This document shows positions 6,962 through 15,821 of a stretch of DNA of 64,000 nt, piece after piece (the stretch's first letter is position 1; each line of letters starts with the position of its first letter). Source of the DNA: Clostridium cellulovorans 743B (GTDB lineage Bacteria; Bacillota; Clostridia; Clostridiales; Clostridiaceae); contig NC_014393.1 of the NCBI RefSeq assembly GCF_000145275.1, positions 2,046,001 through 2,110,000 of the forward strand, written 5' to 3'. Position numbers and translations under genes: made by a program. The notes beneath the pieces were generated by a model that ran no database searches, had not been told where the DNA came from, and was given only the letters and a program-made list of their open reading frames with translations.

Positions 6962-8374
6962 ATGACAGAAGAGATTAGCTCAAAACTTATAAAAAAATAC
7001 GAAAATGCATGGGAAAAATATTCAGAAGAAGATTTAAATAAAGTTTTTGCATTTAGCGAGGGATACAAAAGTTTTATGTCAAAATGTAAAACGGAAAGAG
7101 AATGTGTTACTGAGTTTATAAATCTTGCAGAAGCTCAAGGATATAAAAATTTACATAAAATAATTAGTGAAAAAACTCCAATAAAGCCAGGTGATAAGAT
7201 ATATGCTTCTAGTAAAGGAAAAACTTTAGTTTTATATACTATTGGAACTGAAAGTTTTGAAGAAGGTATAAATATGTTAGGAGCACATATAGATTCACCA
7301 AGATTAGATTTGAAGCAAAATCCATTATATGAGGATTCAGATTTAGCGATGCTTGATACTCATTATTATGGAGGAATAAAAAAATATCAATGGGTTGCTA
7401 TTCCCCTAGCAATTCATGGAGTGGTAGTCAAAAAAGATGGAACTGTAGTCAATATAGTAATAGGAGAAGATGATAATGATCCAGTTTTCTGTATTTCTGA
7501 TTTATTAATACATCTATCTGCAGATCAAATGACTAAAACTTTAGCAAAGGGAATTGAAGGTGAAAACTTAAATCTTTTAGTAGGAAGTATTCCTATAAAG
7601 GATAAAGATGAAAAGAGTAAAGTGAAACTAAACGTATTAAAACTTTTAAATGAGAAATATGATATTACAGAAGAAGATTTTGTATCTGCAGAAATTGAAG
7701 TGGTTCCAGCAGGGAAAGCAAGAGATTTAGGCTTTGATAGAAGTTTAGTTATGGCATATGGTCATGATGATAGGATTTGTTCCTATACGTCGTTCATGGC
7801 TATGTTAGAGGTTAAAAATCCAAAGAAGACAATTGCTACTTTATTAGTTGATAAAGAAGAAATAGGAAGTGTTGGAGCGACTGGAGCACATTCGAAATTT
7901 TTTGAGAATTCCTTAGCAGAAGTGATGGATGTTGCTGGACAATATAGTGAAATGAAATTAAGAAGAACTTTAGCTAACTCAAAAATGCTTTCATCGGATG
8001 TGACTGCTGCTTTTGATCCAAATTTCCCGGCAGTAATGGAAAAAAGAAATTGTGCTTATTTTGGAAAAGGTGTAGTTTTTGCAAAGTACACTGGTTCAAG
8101 AGGTAAATCTGGTTGCAATGATGCTAATGCAGAATTTATGGCTGAAATTAGAAGGATAATGGAAATGCATAATGTTTCTTGGCAGACTGCTGAACTTGGT
8201 AAAGTTGACCAAGGTGGTGGTGGAACTATAGCGTACATTACAGCAGAATATGGAATGGAAGTTATCGATTGTGGTGTGGCACTTCAGAATATGCATGCGC
8301 CTTTTGAAGTTGCTAGTAAAGCAGATATTTATGAAACTGCAAGATGTTACGAAGCGTTCTTAATAGAAGCTTAG
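6962..8374 (+). CDS. M18 family aminopeptidase (aspartyl aminopeptidase type)
   Basis: A 470-residue cytoplasmic, dinuclear zinc aminopeptidase that removes N-terminal residues from peptides, giving free amino acids. Motifs in order: GAHIDSPRLDLK (first metal ligands), VDKEEIGSVGATG (catalytic Glu and metal Glu), SSDVTAAFDPN, the glycine-rich QGGGGT, and the C-terminal LQNMHAPFEVASKADIYE (last His ligand). Length is normal for M18 enzymes. ATG with AAAGGAGA 6-7 bases upstream. It stands alone before a strong terminator. M18 homologues in clostridia are often annotated as ApeA or LapA; I leave the symbol blank since specificity is not readable. Confidence 0.95.
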   Translation: MTEEISSKLIKKYENAWEKYSEEDLNKVFAFSEGYKSFMSKCKTERECVTEFINLAEAQGYKNLHKIISEKTPIKPGDKIYASSKGKTLVLYTIGTESFEEGINMLGAHIDSPRLDLKQNPLYEDSDLAMLDTHYYGGIKKYQWVAIPLAIHGVVVKKDGTVVNIVIGEDDNDPVFCISDLLIHLSADQMTKTLAKGIEGENLNLLVGSIPIKDKDEKSKVKLNVLKLLNEKYDITEEDFVSAEIEVVPAGKARDLGFDRSLVMAYGHDDRICSYTSFMAMLEVKNPKKTIATLLVDKEEIGSVGATGAHSKFFENSLAEVMDVAGQYSEMKLRRTLANSKMLSSDVTAAFDPNFPAVMEKRNCAYFGKGVVFAKYTGSRGKSGCNDANAEFMAEIRRIMEMHNVSWQTAELGKVDQGGGGTIAYITAEYGMEVIDCGVALQNMHAPFEVASKADIYETARCYEAFLIEA

Positions 8375-8400
8375 AAAAGAATAGTTGTTTGTTAAAAGTT

Positions 8401-8444
8401 AATTGCTTATAGATGGTTAATTTCATCATCTATAGGCAATTTTT
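8401..8444 (+). terminator. Terminator after the M18 aminopeptidase gene
   Basis: AATTGC.TATAGATG pairs with CATCTATA.GCAATT (14 pairs, one internal mismatch), then TTTT. The next 306 bases (8445-8750) are AT-rich; I see no gene or RNA there. Confidence 0.85.
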
Positions 8445-8750
8445 AATGCGTTTAATATATTTAAGAAAAATAATTTTAATAAATTTAGGTTTTTAAATAG
8501 ATTTCTATTAAGTTCAGAGTCTATATTATAAATGGATAGATACAAATATATTTACAAAATAATTACAACATGATATAGTCACTATAGAAGTATTTTATGT
8601 ATACGATTTAAAAAGAAAAAAATTTTAAATTATATTTGTTAGCTGGTGAATTTATGAAACATCAATATAGATTTTACAGAAAAAATTAGATAGTTTAAAT
8701 ATAATTTATATGTTTCAATTTTAATAATACAAAAGAAAGCTGGGAAGAAT

Positions 8751-8975
8751 ATGAAAAAGGCTTTGTTTCCTATTATAATACCAATGATTATTGTGATAAC
8801 AATTGGTTTATATCTTCTAGGATTTGCTTATATACTTACTAAAGCGAATTGTTTAGCAGTTAGAAGTGTTTTTGTATTTTTAGCTGGAGGGATAATTGCT
8901 TTTCTTTATCTTATAATAAGAAAATTAATTGATAGTTTGCAAGTAGTAGATGAGAAAGATGATGATGAAACTTGA
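8751..8975 (+). CDS. Small membrane protein of unknown function
   Basis: A 74-residue protein with two predicted membrane helices (about 5-30, LFPIIIPMIIVITIGLYLLG, and 38-60, VRSVFVFLAGGIIAFLYLII) and a short acidic C-terminal tail ending DEKDDDET, probably cytoplasmic. A modest GGGAAG site precedes the ATG. A clean terminator follows, supporting an independent small gene. I do not recognise the family. Confidence 0.65.
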   Translation: MKKALFPIIIPMIIVITIGLYLLGFAYILTKANCLAVRSVFVFLAGGIIAFLYLIIRKLIDSLQVVDEKDDDET

Positions 8976-9036
8976 AAATATTGATTATATTTAATTGTAG
9001 TATCTATCAGTGATAATAATATAAAGTACATATATA

Positions 9037-9069
9037 AACAGGGTACTCTTTGAGTAACCCTGTTTTTTT
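9037..9069 (+). terminator. Terminator after the small membrane protein gene
   Basis: AACAGGG.TACTC pairs with GAGTA.CCCTGTT around a TTT loop, then seven T residues. Confidence 0.9.
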
Positions 9070-9193
9070 AGATTCACATAATTTTACCTTGAAAATTTTT
9101 AATTAAAAAATATTATACAGTATTATATTTGCCAAGTGATATTAATAGTGGATTATTTTACTTTAAGAAGTATAAGCATTGGTATTTTTAGAA

Positions 9194-10021
9194 TTATTCT
9201 AAACTATCTAAGAATATCTGTAATTCCGTATCAGATAAAGGACATGAGCCTATTGTTCCATGACGTGTATCAATAGGGTCTTCTGTGTGGAAGTCTGAAC
9301 CTGCAGTAACTAAAAGATTATTCTTCTTAGCTATTTTCAGTAGCTTTTTAGTAGCTTCAGAATTGTTTTGAATATATCTAGCTTCTATACCATCGAAATT
9401 AAGTTTAATTAGTTCCTCAATAGAATTTTTTCTTATGAGTACAGGGTGTGCTAAAATTACTTTTGCACCAAAAGATTTTAAAATTTTTATACCTTCATCT
9501 GTTGAAAGTTCTATTGCTGGAATATAGGCAGGGCTATTATTAGATAACATTGTATCGAATATTTCATCATAAGTATAAGGATATCCAGCATCAATAATTG
9601 TTTTGGCTAGATGTGGTCTTGCTATAACTCCATTAGCTTTTTTTGCTGCCTTTTCATATTCTATAGATACATCAAAATGTTTTTTTAGGTTAGAAATAAT
9701 TTTTTCTGCACGACTAATTCTACTATTCTCTATGGAGTCAAAAAATGCTTGTAACTTTGGGTTTTTATATTGGTCATCTTTAAAGAATCCTAATATGTGA
9801 ATAGTTTCATTATTAAAAAGGGTAGAGAGTTCTACACCAGGTATAACCTTTATATTATGAGTTAATCCTGCTAAGATAGCTTCTTCAACTCCTTTTGTAT
9901 TGTCATGATCAGTTAAGGCTATAACATCTACTCCATTGTTTTTTGCTAAAGTAACAATTTCTGTAGGTGATAAGGTGCCATCTGACGCTGTGCTGTGAAT
10001 ATGAAAATCGCCTTTAATCAT
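9194..10021 (-). CDS. PHP-domain metallophosphoesterase (TrpH/YciV type)
   Basis: A 275-residue PHP-domain protein. Motif I is GDFHIHSTASDGT (His-x-His metal ligands), then ALTDHDN, GVELST, an ILAHPVLI motif, and the C-terminal TAGSDFHTEDP (Asp-x-His ligands). E. coli YciV (RNase AM) of this class hydrolyses 3',5'-nucleoside bisphosphates and 5' ends of short RNAs; that role here is inference by family. Perfect AGGAGG site before the ATG. A 27-28-base sequence is repeated twice directly upstream. It is convergent with the small membrane protein gene. Confidence 0.9.
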   Translation of the reverse strand: MIKGDFHIHSTASDGTLSPTEIVTLAKNNGVDVIALTDHDNTKGVEEAILAGLTHNIKVIPGVELSTLFNNETIHILGFFKDDQYKNPKLQAFFDSIENSRISRAEKIISNLKKHFDVSIEYEKAAKKANGVIARPHLAKTIIDAGYPYTYDEIFDTMLSNNSPAYIPAIELSTDEGIKILKSFGAKVILAHPVLIRKNSIEELIKLNFDGIEARYIQNNSEATKKLLKIAKKNNLLVTAGSDFHTEDPIDTRHGTIGSCPLSDTELQIFLDSLE

Positions 10022-10034
10022 TATTTCCTCCTGT

Positions 10035-10090
10035 AATATGTTTTATATAAAGTATAACTATCAATATGTTTTTATATAAAGTATAACTAT
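10035..10090 (-). repeat. Two-copy 27/28-base direct repeat upstream of the PHP gene
   Basis: The unit AATATGTTTTATATAAAGTA... at 10035-10061 repeats at 10063-10090 with one added T. Read on the minus strand each copy contains AGTTATACTTTATA, close to a -10 box, so it may be a doubled promoter or operator region. Confidence 0.75.
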
Positions 10091-10210
10091 AAGAACAAAT
10101 ATATTCAACATAGTTTTATAATAAATATTAGCGAATTTACAGGTTTATAAAATTATTATAATAATTTATAATAGTTTAATGGTACTGTTAAGCTGAAAGG
10201 AGGTTGTAAT

Positions 10211-10690
10211 ATGGAGGTAGTTAATGAAATATTAGAAAACTCTTTATATAAAGAAGCGCTAAAAAGAAATAACACCTATGAAGAAAATAGAATTTTTTGC
10301 AAACATAATTTAGAACATTTTCTTGATGTAGCAAGAATTGCTTATATAATAGTCTTAGAAAATAATCTAGATTACAAAAAGGAAATAATTTATGCAGTAG
10401 CATTACTTCATGATATTGGACGATATAAGCAATATGAAGCTAATATTCCACATGATATTGCAAGTGTAGAACTTGCAGATATAATCCTTAAGAACATTGG
10501 ATTTTCTGAAGCTGAGAAGGAGAAAATACTTTCATGTATTAAAAATCATAGAAACAGCAGTAATGAGAGGTTTTCTTTGGAGGAAATAATATATATTGCT
10601 GATAAAAAGTCTAGAAGTTGTTATAATTGTAGTGCTATAGAACTTTGCAATTGGACAAAGGAAAAGAAAAATCTTTGCATAATATATTAA
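10211..10690 (+). CDS. HD-domain phosphohydrolase in the folate operon
   Basis: A 159-residue HD-domain protein. Metal ligands are visible: His in HNLEHFLDVARIA, the HD pair in ALLHDIGRY, and Asp in IYIADKKSR; a second His in IPHDIAS is also typical. HD proteins hydrolyse phosphate esters, often of nucleotides. The C-terminal tail has Cys in SCYNCSAIELCNW, so it may bind a metal, though that is only a guess. Strong AAAGGAGG site. It ends 18 bases before the folP start, so it is likely co-transcribed with folP and folB-folK; a role in trimming a pterin phosphate intermediate is possible but unproven. Confidence 0.82.
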   Translation: MEVVNEILENSLYKEALKRNNTYEENRIFCKHNLEHFLDVARIAYIIVLENNLDYKKEIIYAVALLHDIGRYKQYEANIPHDIASVELADIILKNIGFSEAEKEKILSCIKNHRNSSNERFSLEEIIYIADKKSRSCYNCSAIELCNWTKEKKNLCIIY

Positions 10691-10708
10691 TAAAAGGTGG
10701 GATACTCT

Positions 10709-11530
10709 TTGAAGATTGGAAAAAGGGAGTTTATACTAGGTGAAAAAACATACATAATGGGGATTTTGAATGTAACTCCAGATTCGTTTTCTGATGGAGG
10801 AAAATTTAATCAAGTGGATTTAGCAATAGAGCAAGCAAAAAGAATGATTGATGAAGGTGCTGATATAATTGATATCGGTGGTGAATCAACAAGGCCTGGC
10901 AGTGCTTTTGTTGATATAGAAGAAGAATTAAGGAGAGTTATTCCTGTTATAGAAGCTTTATCAAAGGAAACCGATGTTGTGATTTCGATAGATACATATA
11001 AATCAGAAGTAGCAGAAGCTGCGGTTAAGGCTGGGGCTACATTAATAAATGATGTGTGGGGATTTAAAAAAGATAAGAATATGGCATCTGTAGCAGCTAA
11101 ATATGATGTAGCTTCTTGCTTAATGCATAATAGAGAGAACAATATCTACGAGGATTTGATAGAAGATATGAAAAAAGACCTTGTAGAGAGCATCAATATA
11201 GCTTTAAATGCGGGAGTTAAAAAGGAAAATATAATTTTAGATCCTGGTATTGGTTTTGCTAAGGATTATAAACAAAATTTAGAGGCAATTAATAGGGTGG
11301 ATGAACTAAAATCTTTGGGTTATCCTATATTATTGGCCACATCTAGGAAATCGGTAATAGGTACTACTTTAGAGTTACCTACTGATGAAAGAGTAGAAGG
11401 AACTGTCGCAACTACTGTAATTGGTATAATGAAAGGATGCGATTTTGTAAGAGTTCATGATATAAAAGAAAATTTTAGAGCAGCAAAAATGACAAATGCT
11501 ATTATTAAGGAGAATAAATGGATAAGATAA
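10709..11530 (+). CDS. folP: Dihydropteroate synthase
   Basis: A 273-residue TIM-barrel enzyme that joins p-aminobenzoate to 6-hydroxymethyl-7,8-dihydropterin diphosphate; the sulfonamide target. Signatures: GILNVTPDSFSDGG near residue 20 and ADIIDIGGESTRPGS near residue 50, then SIDTYKSEVA, ILDPGIGFAK and LLATSRKSVIG. The start is TTG at 10709, behind AAAGGTGG (10693-10700); a GTG in the frame at 10697 lies inside the binding site and is not credible. Its last 13 bases overlap folB-folK. Confidence 0.96.
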   Translation: MKIGKREFILGEKTYIMGILNVTPDSFSDGGKFNQVDLAIEQAKRMIDEGADIIDIGGESTRPGSAFVDIEEELRRVIPVIEALSKETDVVISIDTYKSEVAEAAVKAGATLINDVWGFKKDKNMASVAAKYDVASCLMHNRENNIYEDLIEDMKKDLVESINIALNAGVKKENIILDPGIGFAKDYKQNLEAINRVDELKSLGYPILLATSRKSVIGTTLELPTDERVEGTVATTVIGIMKGCDFVRVHDIKENFRAAKMTNAIIKENKWIR

Positions 11531-12339
11531 TCATAAAAGATTTAGAAATATATGCTAACCACGGCGTGTTTAAAGAAGAAAAAACTTTGGGGCAAAAGTT
11601 TATTTTATCTATGGAATTATATTTAGATATGCGGGAAGCAGGAAATACAGATGACCTAACGAAATCTGTTCATTATGGCATTGTGTGTGATCAGGTTGAT
11701 AAATTTTTTAAGGAGAATACATATGACTTGATAGAAAAAGCGGCGGAGGAGACTTGTAAGTTTATATTAACTACATTTAAAGATATCAAGAGAGTTAAGT
11801 TAATGCTAAAGAAACCTTGGGCACCTATTGGAAAGCCATTAGATTATGCAGCTGTGGAAATTGAAAGAGAGTGGCATAGAACTTTTATATCTGCAGGTTC
11901 AAACATTGGAGACAAAATGGGAAATATAAAAAAAGCTATTGAACTTTTGGATTCTAGAGATACTATTCAAGTAGAAAAAATATCTAAGTTCTATAATACT
12001 GAACCTTGGGGATATACAGATCAAGAAGAATTTTTAAATTGTGCTTTTGAGATAAAAACTTTATTATATCCAAAGGAACTTATGGGGTTACTTCTTACTA
12101 TAGAAAAAGAATTAAAGAGAGAAAGAACAATAAAGTGGGGACCTAGAACCTTGGATTTAGATATAATATTTTATGATGATTTCATAAGCGATGATGAAGA
12201 GGTTATTTTGCCTCATCCAAGAATGCACCAAAGACAATTTGTACTAAAGCCATTAAGTGATATAGCACCATATTATGTACATCCAATTCTAAAAGAATAT
12301 ATAATTGATTTAAGTTCTAAATTACCTGAATTAAAATAA
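11518..12339 (+). CDS. folK: Bifunctional dihydroneopterin aldolase / HPPK (FolB-FolK fusion)
   Basis: A 273-residue fusion. Residues 1-118 are FolB (KDLEIYANHGVFKEEKTLGQ, with IEKAAEE and VKLMLKKPWAPI), which cleaves dihydroneopterin to 6-hydroxymethyl-dihydropterin. Residues about 120-273 are FolK (FISAGSNIGDK, and the signature GPRTLDLDIIFYDD), which transfers pyrophosphate from ATP to that product and so feeds FolP, encoded just upstream. Fusion of the two is common in clostridia. ATG overlaps the end of folP. A bidirectional terminator follows. No GTP cyclohydrolase gene is present in this operon. Confidence 0.95.
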   Translation: MDKIIIKDLEIYANHGVFKEEKTLGQKFILSMELYLDMREAGNTDDLTKSVHYGIVCDQVDKFFKENTYDLIEKAAEETCKFILTTFKDIKRVKLMLKKPWAPIGKPLDYAAVEIEREWHRTFISAGSNIGDKMGNIKKAIELLDSRDTIQVEKISKFYNTEPWGYTDQEEFLNCAFEIKTLLYPKELMGLLLTIEKELKRERTIKWGPRTLDLDIIFYDDFISDDEEVILPHPRMHQRQFVLKPLSDIAPYYVHPILKEYIIDLSSKLPELK

Positions 12340-12342
12340 AAA

Positions 12343-12380
12343 AAAGGTTTGACTAAAAATAAGTTAGTCGAACCTTTTTA
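12343..12380 (+). terminator. Terminator shared by the folate operon and the opposed lipoprotein gene
   Basis: AAAAAGGTT.GACTAA pairs with TTAGTC.AACCTTTTT; A-run on one side and T-run on the other make it active in both directions. Confidence 0.88.
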
Positions 12381-12414
12381 AAAGTAATCTTAAAAATATG
12401 TCAGCTAAGATCAG

Positions 12415-12885
12415 TTACAACCTTGGGAAGAGATATTTTGATAATCCGTGCAAATTATAAGATTTTGGAGCATTAGAAATATCTATAAAATCTTTTTGGT
12501 ATTTTCCGTCCCAAGGATACAGGGTTAAGTAATTTTCATTATATACATCAATAACAAATGTTTTATCGTTTGAGAAAGTAATATAGTATCTGTAAACAGG
12601 ATTTTCTGGAGTATACATTGGCTCGTCTAGAAAGTTTTCTTTTTTCAGGCTATCAAAGAGATTTTTAATTATGTAATAAAGTTCCGTATTTAAAACTTTG
12701 TCTTTGCTGTAATTGGTTTCATAAACAGAAATAGATTTGATTTTATTAGTATTCATGTTCTGTATAAATAAATTAGTGTAATAATTACATGAAGGTTTTT
12801 TATCATCTACAACGGTGTTTTTACACCCTGTCAGAACTAGCATAAGGCAGAGACATAAGGATAATAACCTTTTAAACTTCATCAT
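12415..12885 (-). CDS. Putative lipoprotein of unknown function
   Basis: A 156-residue protein with a lipoprotein signal: basic MMKFKRLL, a hydrophobic core of Leu/Cys, and the lipobox LTGC (Cys at about 21), so it should be lipid-anchored on the outer face of the cytoplasmic membrane. The mature part is hydrophilic with Tyr-rich strands (YYIIKNLF, YRYYITFSNDKTFVIDVYNENYL). It resembles small Clostridium lipoproteins (possibly DUF4883), but I would not assign a family with certainty. Two adjacent ATGs are possible starts behind AAGGATGGTG. Function unknown. Confidence 0.72.
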   Translation of the reverse strand: MMKFKRLLSLCLCLMLVLTGCKNTVVDDKKPSCNYYTNLFIQNMNTNKIKSISVYETNYSKDKVLNTELYYIIKNLFDSLKKENFLDEPMYTPENPVYRYYITFSNDKTFVIDVYNENYLTLYPWDGKYQKDFIDISNAPKSYNLHGLSKYLFPRL

Positions 12886-12954
12886 TTCACCATCCTTCCA
12901 TAATTAAAATATGAAAAGAATAGTAGACTTATTACTCACGCAAAAAAAGAAATA

Positions 12955-12976
12955 GCCTCACCTTAGTGAGGTTTTA
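12955..12976 (-). terminator. Short terminator between two minus-strand genes
   Basis: CCTCAC / GTGAGG around a 4-base loop. On the minus strand it follows the stop of the 12995-13294 gene and is followed, after a short gap, by a T-rich run. Confidence 0.65.
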
Positions 12977-12994
12977 TATTTGGGAAATTTAATT

Positions 12995-13294
12995 TTAATA
13001 ATTAAACTTTATTATTATTTCTTTTATAGCACCTTTTGAGTTTTTTCTGATACTAAAATCTTTTATATCCTTATTATCATGTTCAAGTTGATAATTTAAT
13101 TCATTTATTGTAGCTTTTACTTTTTTGCACATATCCCCGTCTTCAACAACAACAAATCTTGATTTTTTACATGTAGTTTCATTGTTAATATCATCTAAAA
13201 TAACAAAGTATTCTGGGCCTTCTTCAACTACTAAGTATTCTTTGCCTATAGATATACTTGAACACATATCGTTATTAATACATTTTATCTTCAT
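12995..13294 (-). CDS. Small protein of unknown function
   Basis: A 99-residue soluble protein with four Cys (IKCINNDMC near the start, ETTCKK, DGDMCKK) and a predicted small beta-barrel first half (SIGKEYLVVEEGPEYFVILDD, KSRFVVVED), followed by a helix-strand tail. The barrel resembles SH3-like or KOW-like folds but this is only a visual impression. A good GGGAGG site precedes the ATG. I do not recognise the family. Confidence 0.65.
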   Translation of the reverse strand: MKIKCINNDMCSSISIGKEYLVVEEGPEYFVILDDINNETTCKKSRFVVVEDGDMCKKVKATINELNYQLEHDNKDIKDFSIRKNSKGAIKEIIIKFNY

Positions 13295-13451
13295 TATAAA
13301 ACCCTCCCTAACTCTTGGATGATTATATTATAATTTAAAAATCATTGAAATTCAAATATTTAAAATGGAATTTAATTGAGAAAAACTATTGATTAAACTA
13401 TTTTGATTAAGTTAATAATTATAAGAAAAAATATATCATTTTTATTATAAT

Positions 13452-13478
13452 TTGTATACGAAAACAATGGGGTATAAT
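13452..13478 (+). promoter_or_regulatory. Probable sigma-A promoter for trxB
   Basis: TTGTAT (13452-13457) and TATAAT (13473-13478), 15 bases apart (16 if TTTGTA is used), about 50 bases before the start codon. Confidence 0.5.
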
Positions 13479-13527
13479 ATACTGGTAGGGAGTATATTTA
13501 TTAAAAATCAATAAGAGGGGAGATATA

Positions 13528-14475
13528 ATGGATGAACAAAATAAACTGTTAAGAGAAATAGATGTATTTATCATAGGAAGCGGTCCTGCTGGTTTAACTG
13601 CTGGAATTTATGCTGCTAGAGCTAATTTAGATGTTGTGGTTTTTGAAGATATGGTTTCAGGGGGTCAAATAAGGCAGACATATACAGTGGAAAATTATCC
13701 AGGACATTTATCCATTGATGGCAATGATTTAGCTGATAAAATGCTTGAACAAGCGAAAGGCTTGGGTGCAAAAATAGAAGAGTATGATAGCATTATATCT
13801 ATTAAGATTACAGATATAGATAAAGTTATTGAAACTTATAAATATATATATAAGCCAAAGGTTGTTATAATAGCAACTGGAGCTGAACCTAAAAAGTTAC
13901 CAGTAGAAGAAGAAGAAAAATATGCAGGTCGCGGAATACATTACTGTGCTGTTTGTGATGGAGGTTTTTATAGAAATAAATCCATAGCAGTTGTAGGCGG
14001 AGGAAATACTGCATTAGAAGAAGCAATATATTTAAGTAGATTTGGTAACGTAAAGATCATTAGGAGGAAGGATTATTTTAATGGAGAAAGAGTAAATCTT
14101 AATGAAGTTAATAGAAATCCTAATATTGAAATTATATGGAATAGTGATGTGAAAAAAGTTTGTGGTGAAGATTTTGTAGAATATGTAGTCCTTGAAGATA
14201 CTGTTACTAAGAAAAATAGAAAGATTTCCATTGATGGAATCTTTGTTGCTATAGGTGTTACTCCAAAGACTGAAATATTTAGGGATTTTGTTAATGTAAA
14301 TGAGTCAGGATATATAATAGCAAATGAAGCTACAATGGAGACTAATATAAAAGGGGTTTATGCTGCTGGAGATGTTAGAGAAAAATTGTTTAGGCAGATT
14401 ACTACAGCTGTAAGTGATGGAACCATAGCAGCGTTAATGGCTGAAAAATATATTCAAGGATTGAAGAAGGCATAA
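13528..14475 (+). CDS. trxB: Thioredoxin reductase-like flavoprotein
   Basis: A 315-residue flavin disulfide reductase that reduces thioredoxin. Features: FAD-binding GSGPAGLTAGIYAARA (residues 17-32), redox pair C140-A-V-C143, the second dinucleotide fold VVGGGNTALEEA (155-166), and the C-terminal FAD motif GVYAAGDVRE. The NADPH 2'-phosphate motif, HRRxxFR in E. coli, reads IRRKDYF here, so NADPH use is uncertain; some clostridial homologues take electrons from ferredoxin instead. ATG with GAGGGGAG. It stands alone between a promoter and a long hairpin. Confidence 0.9.
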   Translation: MDEQNKLLREIDVFIIGSGPAGLTAGIYAARANLDVVVFEDMVSGGQIRQTYTVENYPGHLSIDGNDLADKMLEQAKGLGAKIEEYDSIISIKITDIDKVIETYKYIYKPKVVIIATGAEPKKLPVEEEEKYAGRGIHYCAVCDGGFYRNKSIAVVGGGNTALEEAIYLSRFGNVKIIRRKDYFNGERVNLNEVNRNPNIEIIWNSDVKKVCGEDFVEYVVLEDTVTKKNRKISIDGIFVAIGVTPKTEIFRDFVNVNESGYIIANEATMETNIKGVYAAGDVREKLFRQITTAVSDGTIAALMAEKYIQGLKKA

Positions 14476-14479
14476 GGAG

Positions 14480-14522
14480 TGGCTATGACAAAATGTTTTT
14501 AAAACATTTTGTCATAGCTATT
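14480..14522 (+). terminator. Long bidirectional terminator between trxB and the deacetylase gene
   Basis: A near-perfect stem of about 18 pairs (GGCTATGACAAAATGTTT / AAACATTTTGTCATAGCT) with a tiny loop, lying between two convergent genes. Confidence 0.85.
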
Positions 14523-14528
14523 TATAAT

Positions 14529-15359
14529 TTATTTAGTATATTGTATAGAAAATCCTCCTTTAGCTAAAGGTGAGAAAATATAACCTTGGCTACTAAAGTA
14601 ATCAATAATTTCTGGCAATGAATCAACTGTACTTTGTTTTGTATTTGAATCATGCATTAGTACTATTAATTTATTTTTATTAAGAGAAGTATGTTTTACT
14701 TTCTCAATAAGTTGGTTTCTATTCAGAGCTTGTCCTTCAGCATCTCCATTTAAAGAATTCCAATCAAAATATTCTATGCCACGGGTTTTTAATTCTTTTG
14801 TAAGTGATTTCATAATATCATTTTTTCCATAGCCAGTATTTGAACCGCCAGGAAATCTCATAATATCTGGAGCAAAACCTATTATTGATTGAAGATATGA
14901 ATTAAGTTTATCATAGTCTTCAAAAAAGGCAGATTCACTTTGATAAATACGAGAAAAATCATGAGAATAAGTATGATTGCCAATAGCATGTCCATCTTCA
15001 TGAATCTTTTTGTATATAGCATCGCAATTAGGATGATAGTTAACAAAAAATGTTCCTTTAACGTTTTTTTCTTTTAGAATATCTAATATTGTTAGAGTAT
15101 TTTGGGAAGGACCATCATCAAAAGTTAAATAAACAACCTTAAGTGACTCATTATATACAGGAGTTTTTCTGGGTGTTATGTTAATATTTACAGCTTGGTT
15201 AAAACTGCGAATTGAAGTTACTTTGCTATTTAAAGGTTCATTAGACACGTATAATACAAGATTGTTACAAAGCTTTTCTTCTAAAGTTTTATAACTAAAG
15301 CCAATTAAAATTATAAATAACAATACTAAAAGTGTAGTGGCTAATCTAAAATTTATCAT
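14529..15359 (-). CDS. Membrane-anchored polysaccharide deacetylase (NodB domain)
   Basis: A 276-residue protein with an N-terminal membrane anchor (residues 5-22, RLATTLLVLLFIILIGFS), so the catalytic part is outside the membrane. The NodB domain shows motif 1 TFDDGPS (catalytic and metal Asp), motif 2 HTYSHDF (metal His pair), motif 3 RFPGGSN, and later motifs DWNS and LIVLMHDS. Such enzymes remove acetyl groups from peptidoglycan or other N-acetylglucosamine polymers, often giving lysozyme resistance; the substrate is not readable. AGGAGT site about 12 bases before the ATG. Confidence 0.92.
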   Translation of the reverse strand: MINFRLATTLLVLLFIILIGFSYKTLEEKLCNNLVLYVSNEPLNSKVTSIRSFNQAVNINITPRKTPVYNESLKVVYLTFDDGPSQNTLTILDILKEKNVKGTFFVNYHPNCDAIYKKIHEDGHAIGNHTYSHDFSRIYQSESAFFEDYDKLNSYLQSIIGFAPDIMRFPGGSNTGYGKNDIMKSLTKELKTRGIEYFDWNSLNGDAEGQALNRNQLIEKVKHTSLNKNKLIVLMHDSNTKQSTVDSLPEIIDYFSSQGYIFSPLAKGGFSIQYTK

Positions 15360-15748
15360 AAAAAATGCAGACTCCTAAAAAATATAATTTTATAAAACTT
15401 AATGCAGTATATATAAATAAAATATTAGAATAAAAATTGTAAGTATAATATTAAAATAAAAATTATATATAAAACATAATCTTATAAGTAGTTTATAGAG
15501 AAAAATATCAAATTACAAGAGATAAGTAAAAGAAAAAGGGGGATTATTATACTTAATTATACACTAAATGGGTAGAAATTTAGCTAAACTCCATAATTAT
15601 ACAGAAAATAGTTTTATTATAAATAAAACTAAATTTATCAATTTAATGACTTTTGGAGAATTAGCCAGTAATTAAGCGTAAATTACCGCATAGGACAGTT
15701 AACAAAGGAAATTAATAACATAATGTAATTTTCATCAAAATATCATAA

Positions 15749-15777
15749 TTGGCATTGAAGAAAGGTTGTAGTATAGT
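15749..15777 (+). promoter_or_regulatory. Sigma-A promoter for PFOR
   Basis: TTGGCA (15749-15754) and TATAGT (15772-15777) with an ideal 17-base spacer; start near 15784, giving a leader of about 113 bases. The rest of the 15360-15748 spacer is AT-rich with no gene seen. Confidence 0.65.
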
Positions 15778-15821
15778 AGGAGTGTAACAACAATACCCCC
15801 TAGTAGTTTTAGTGATTGTGA

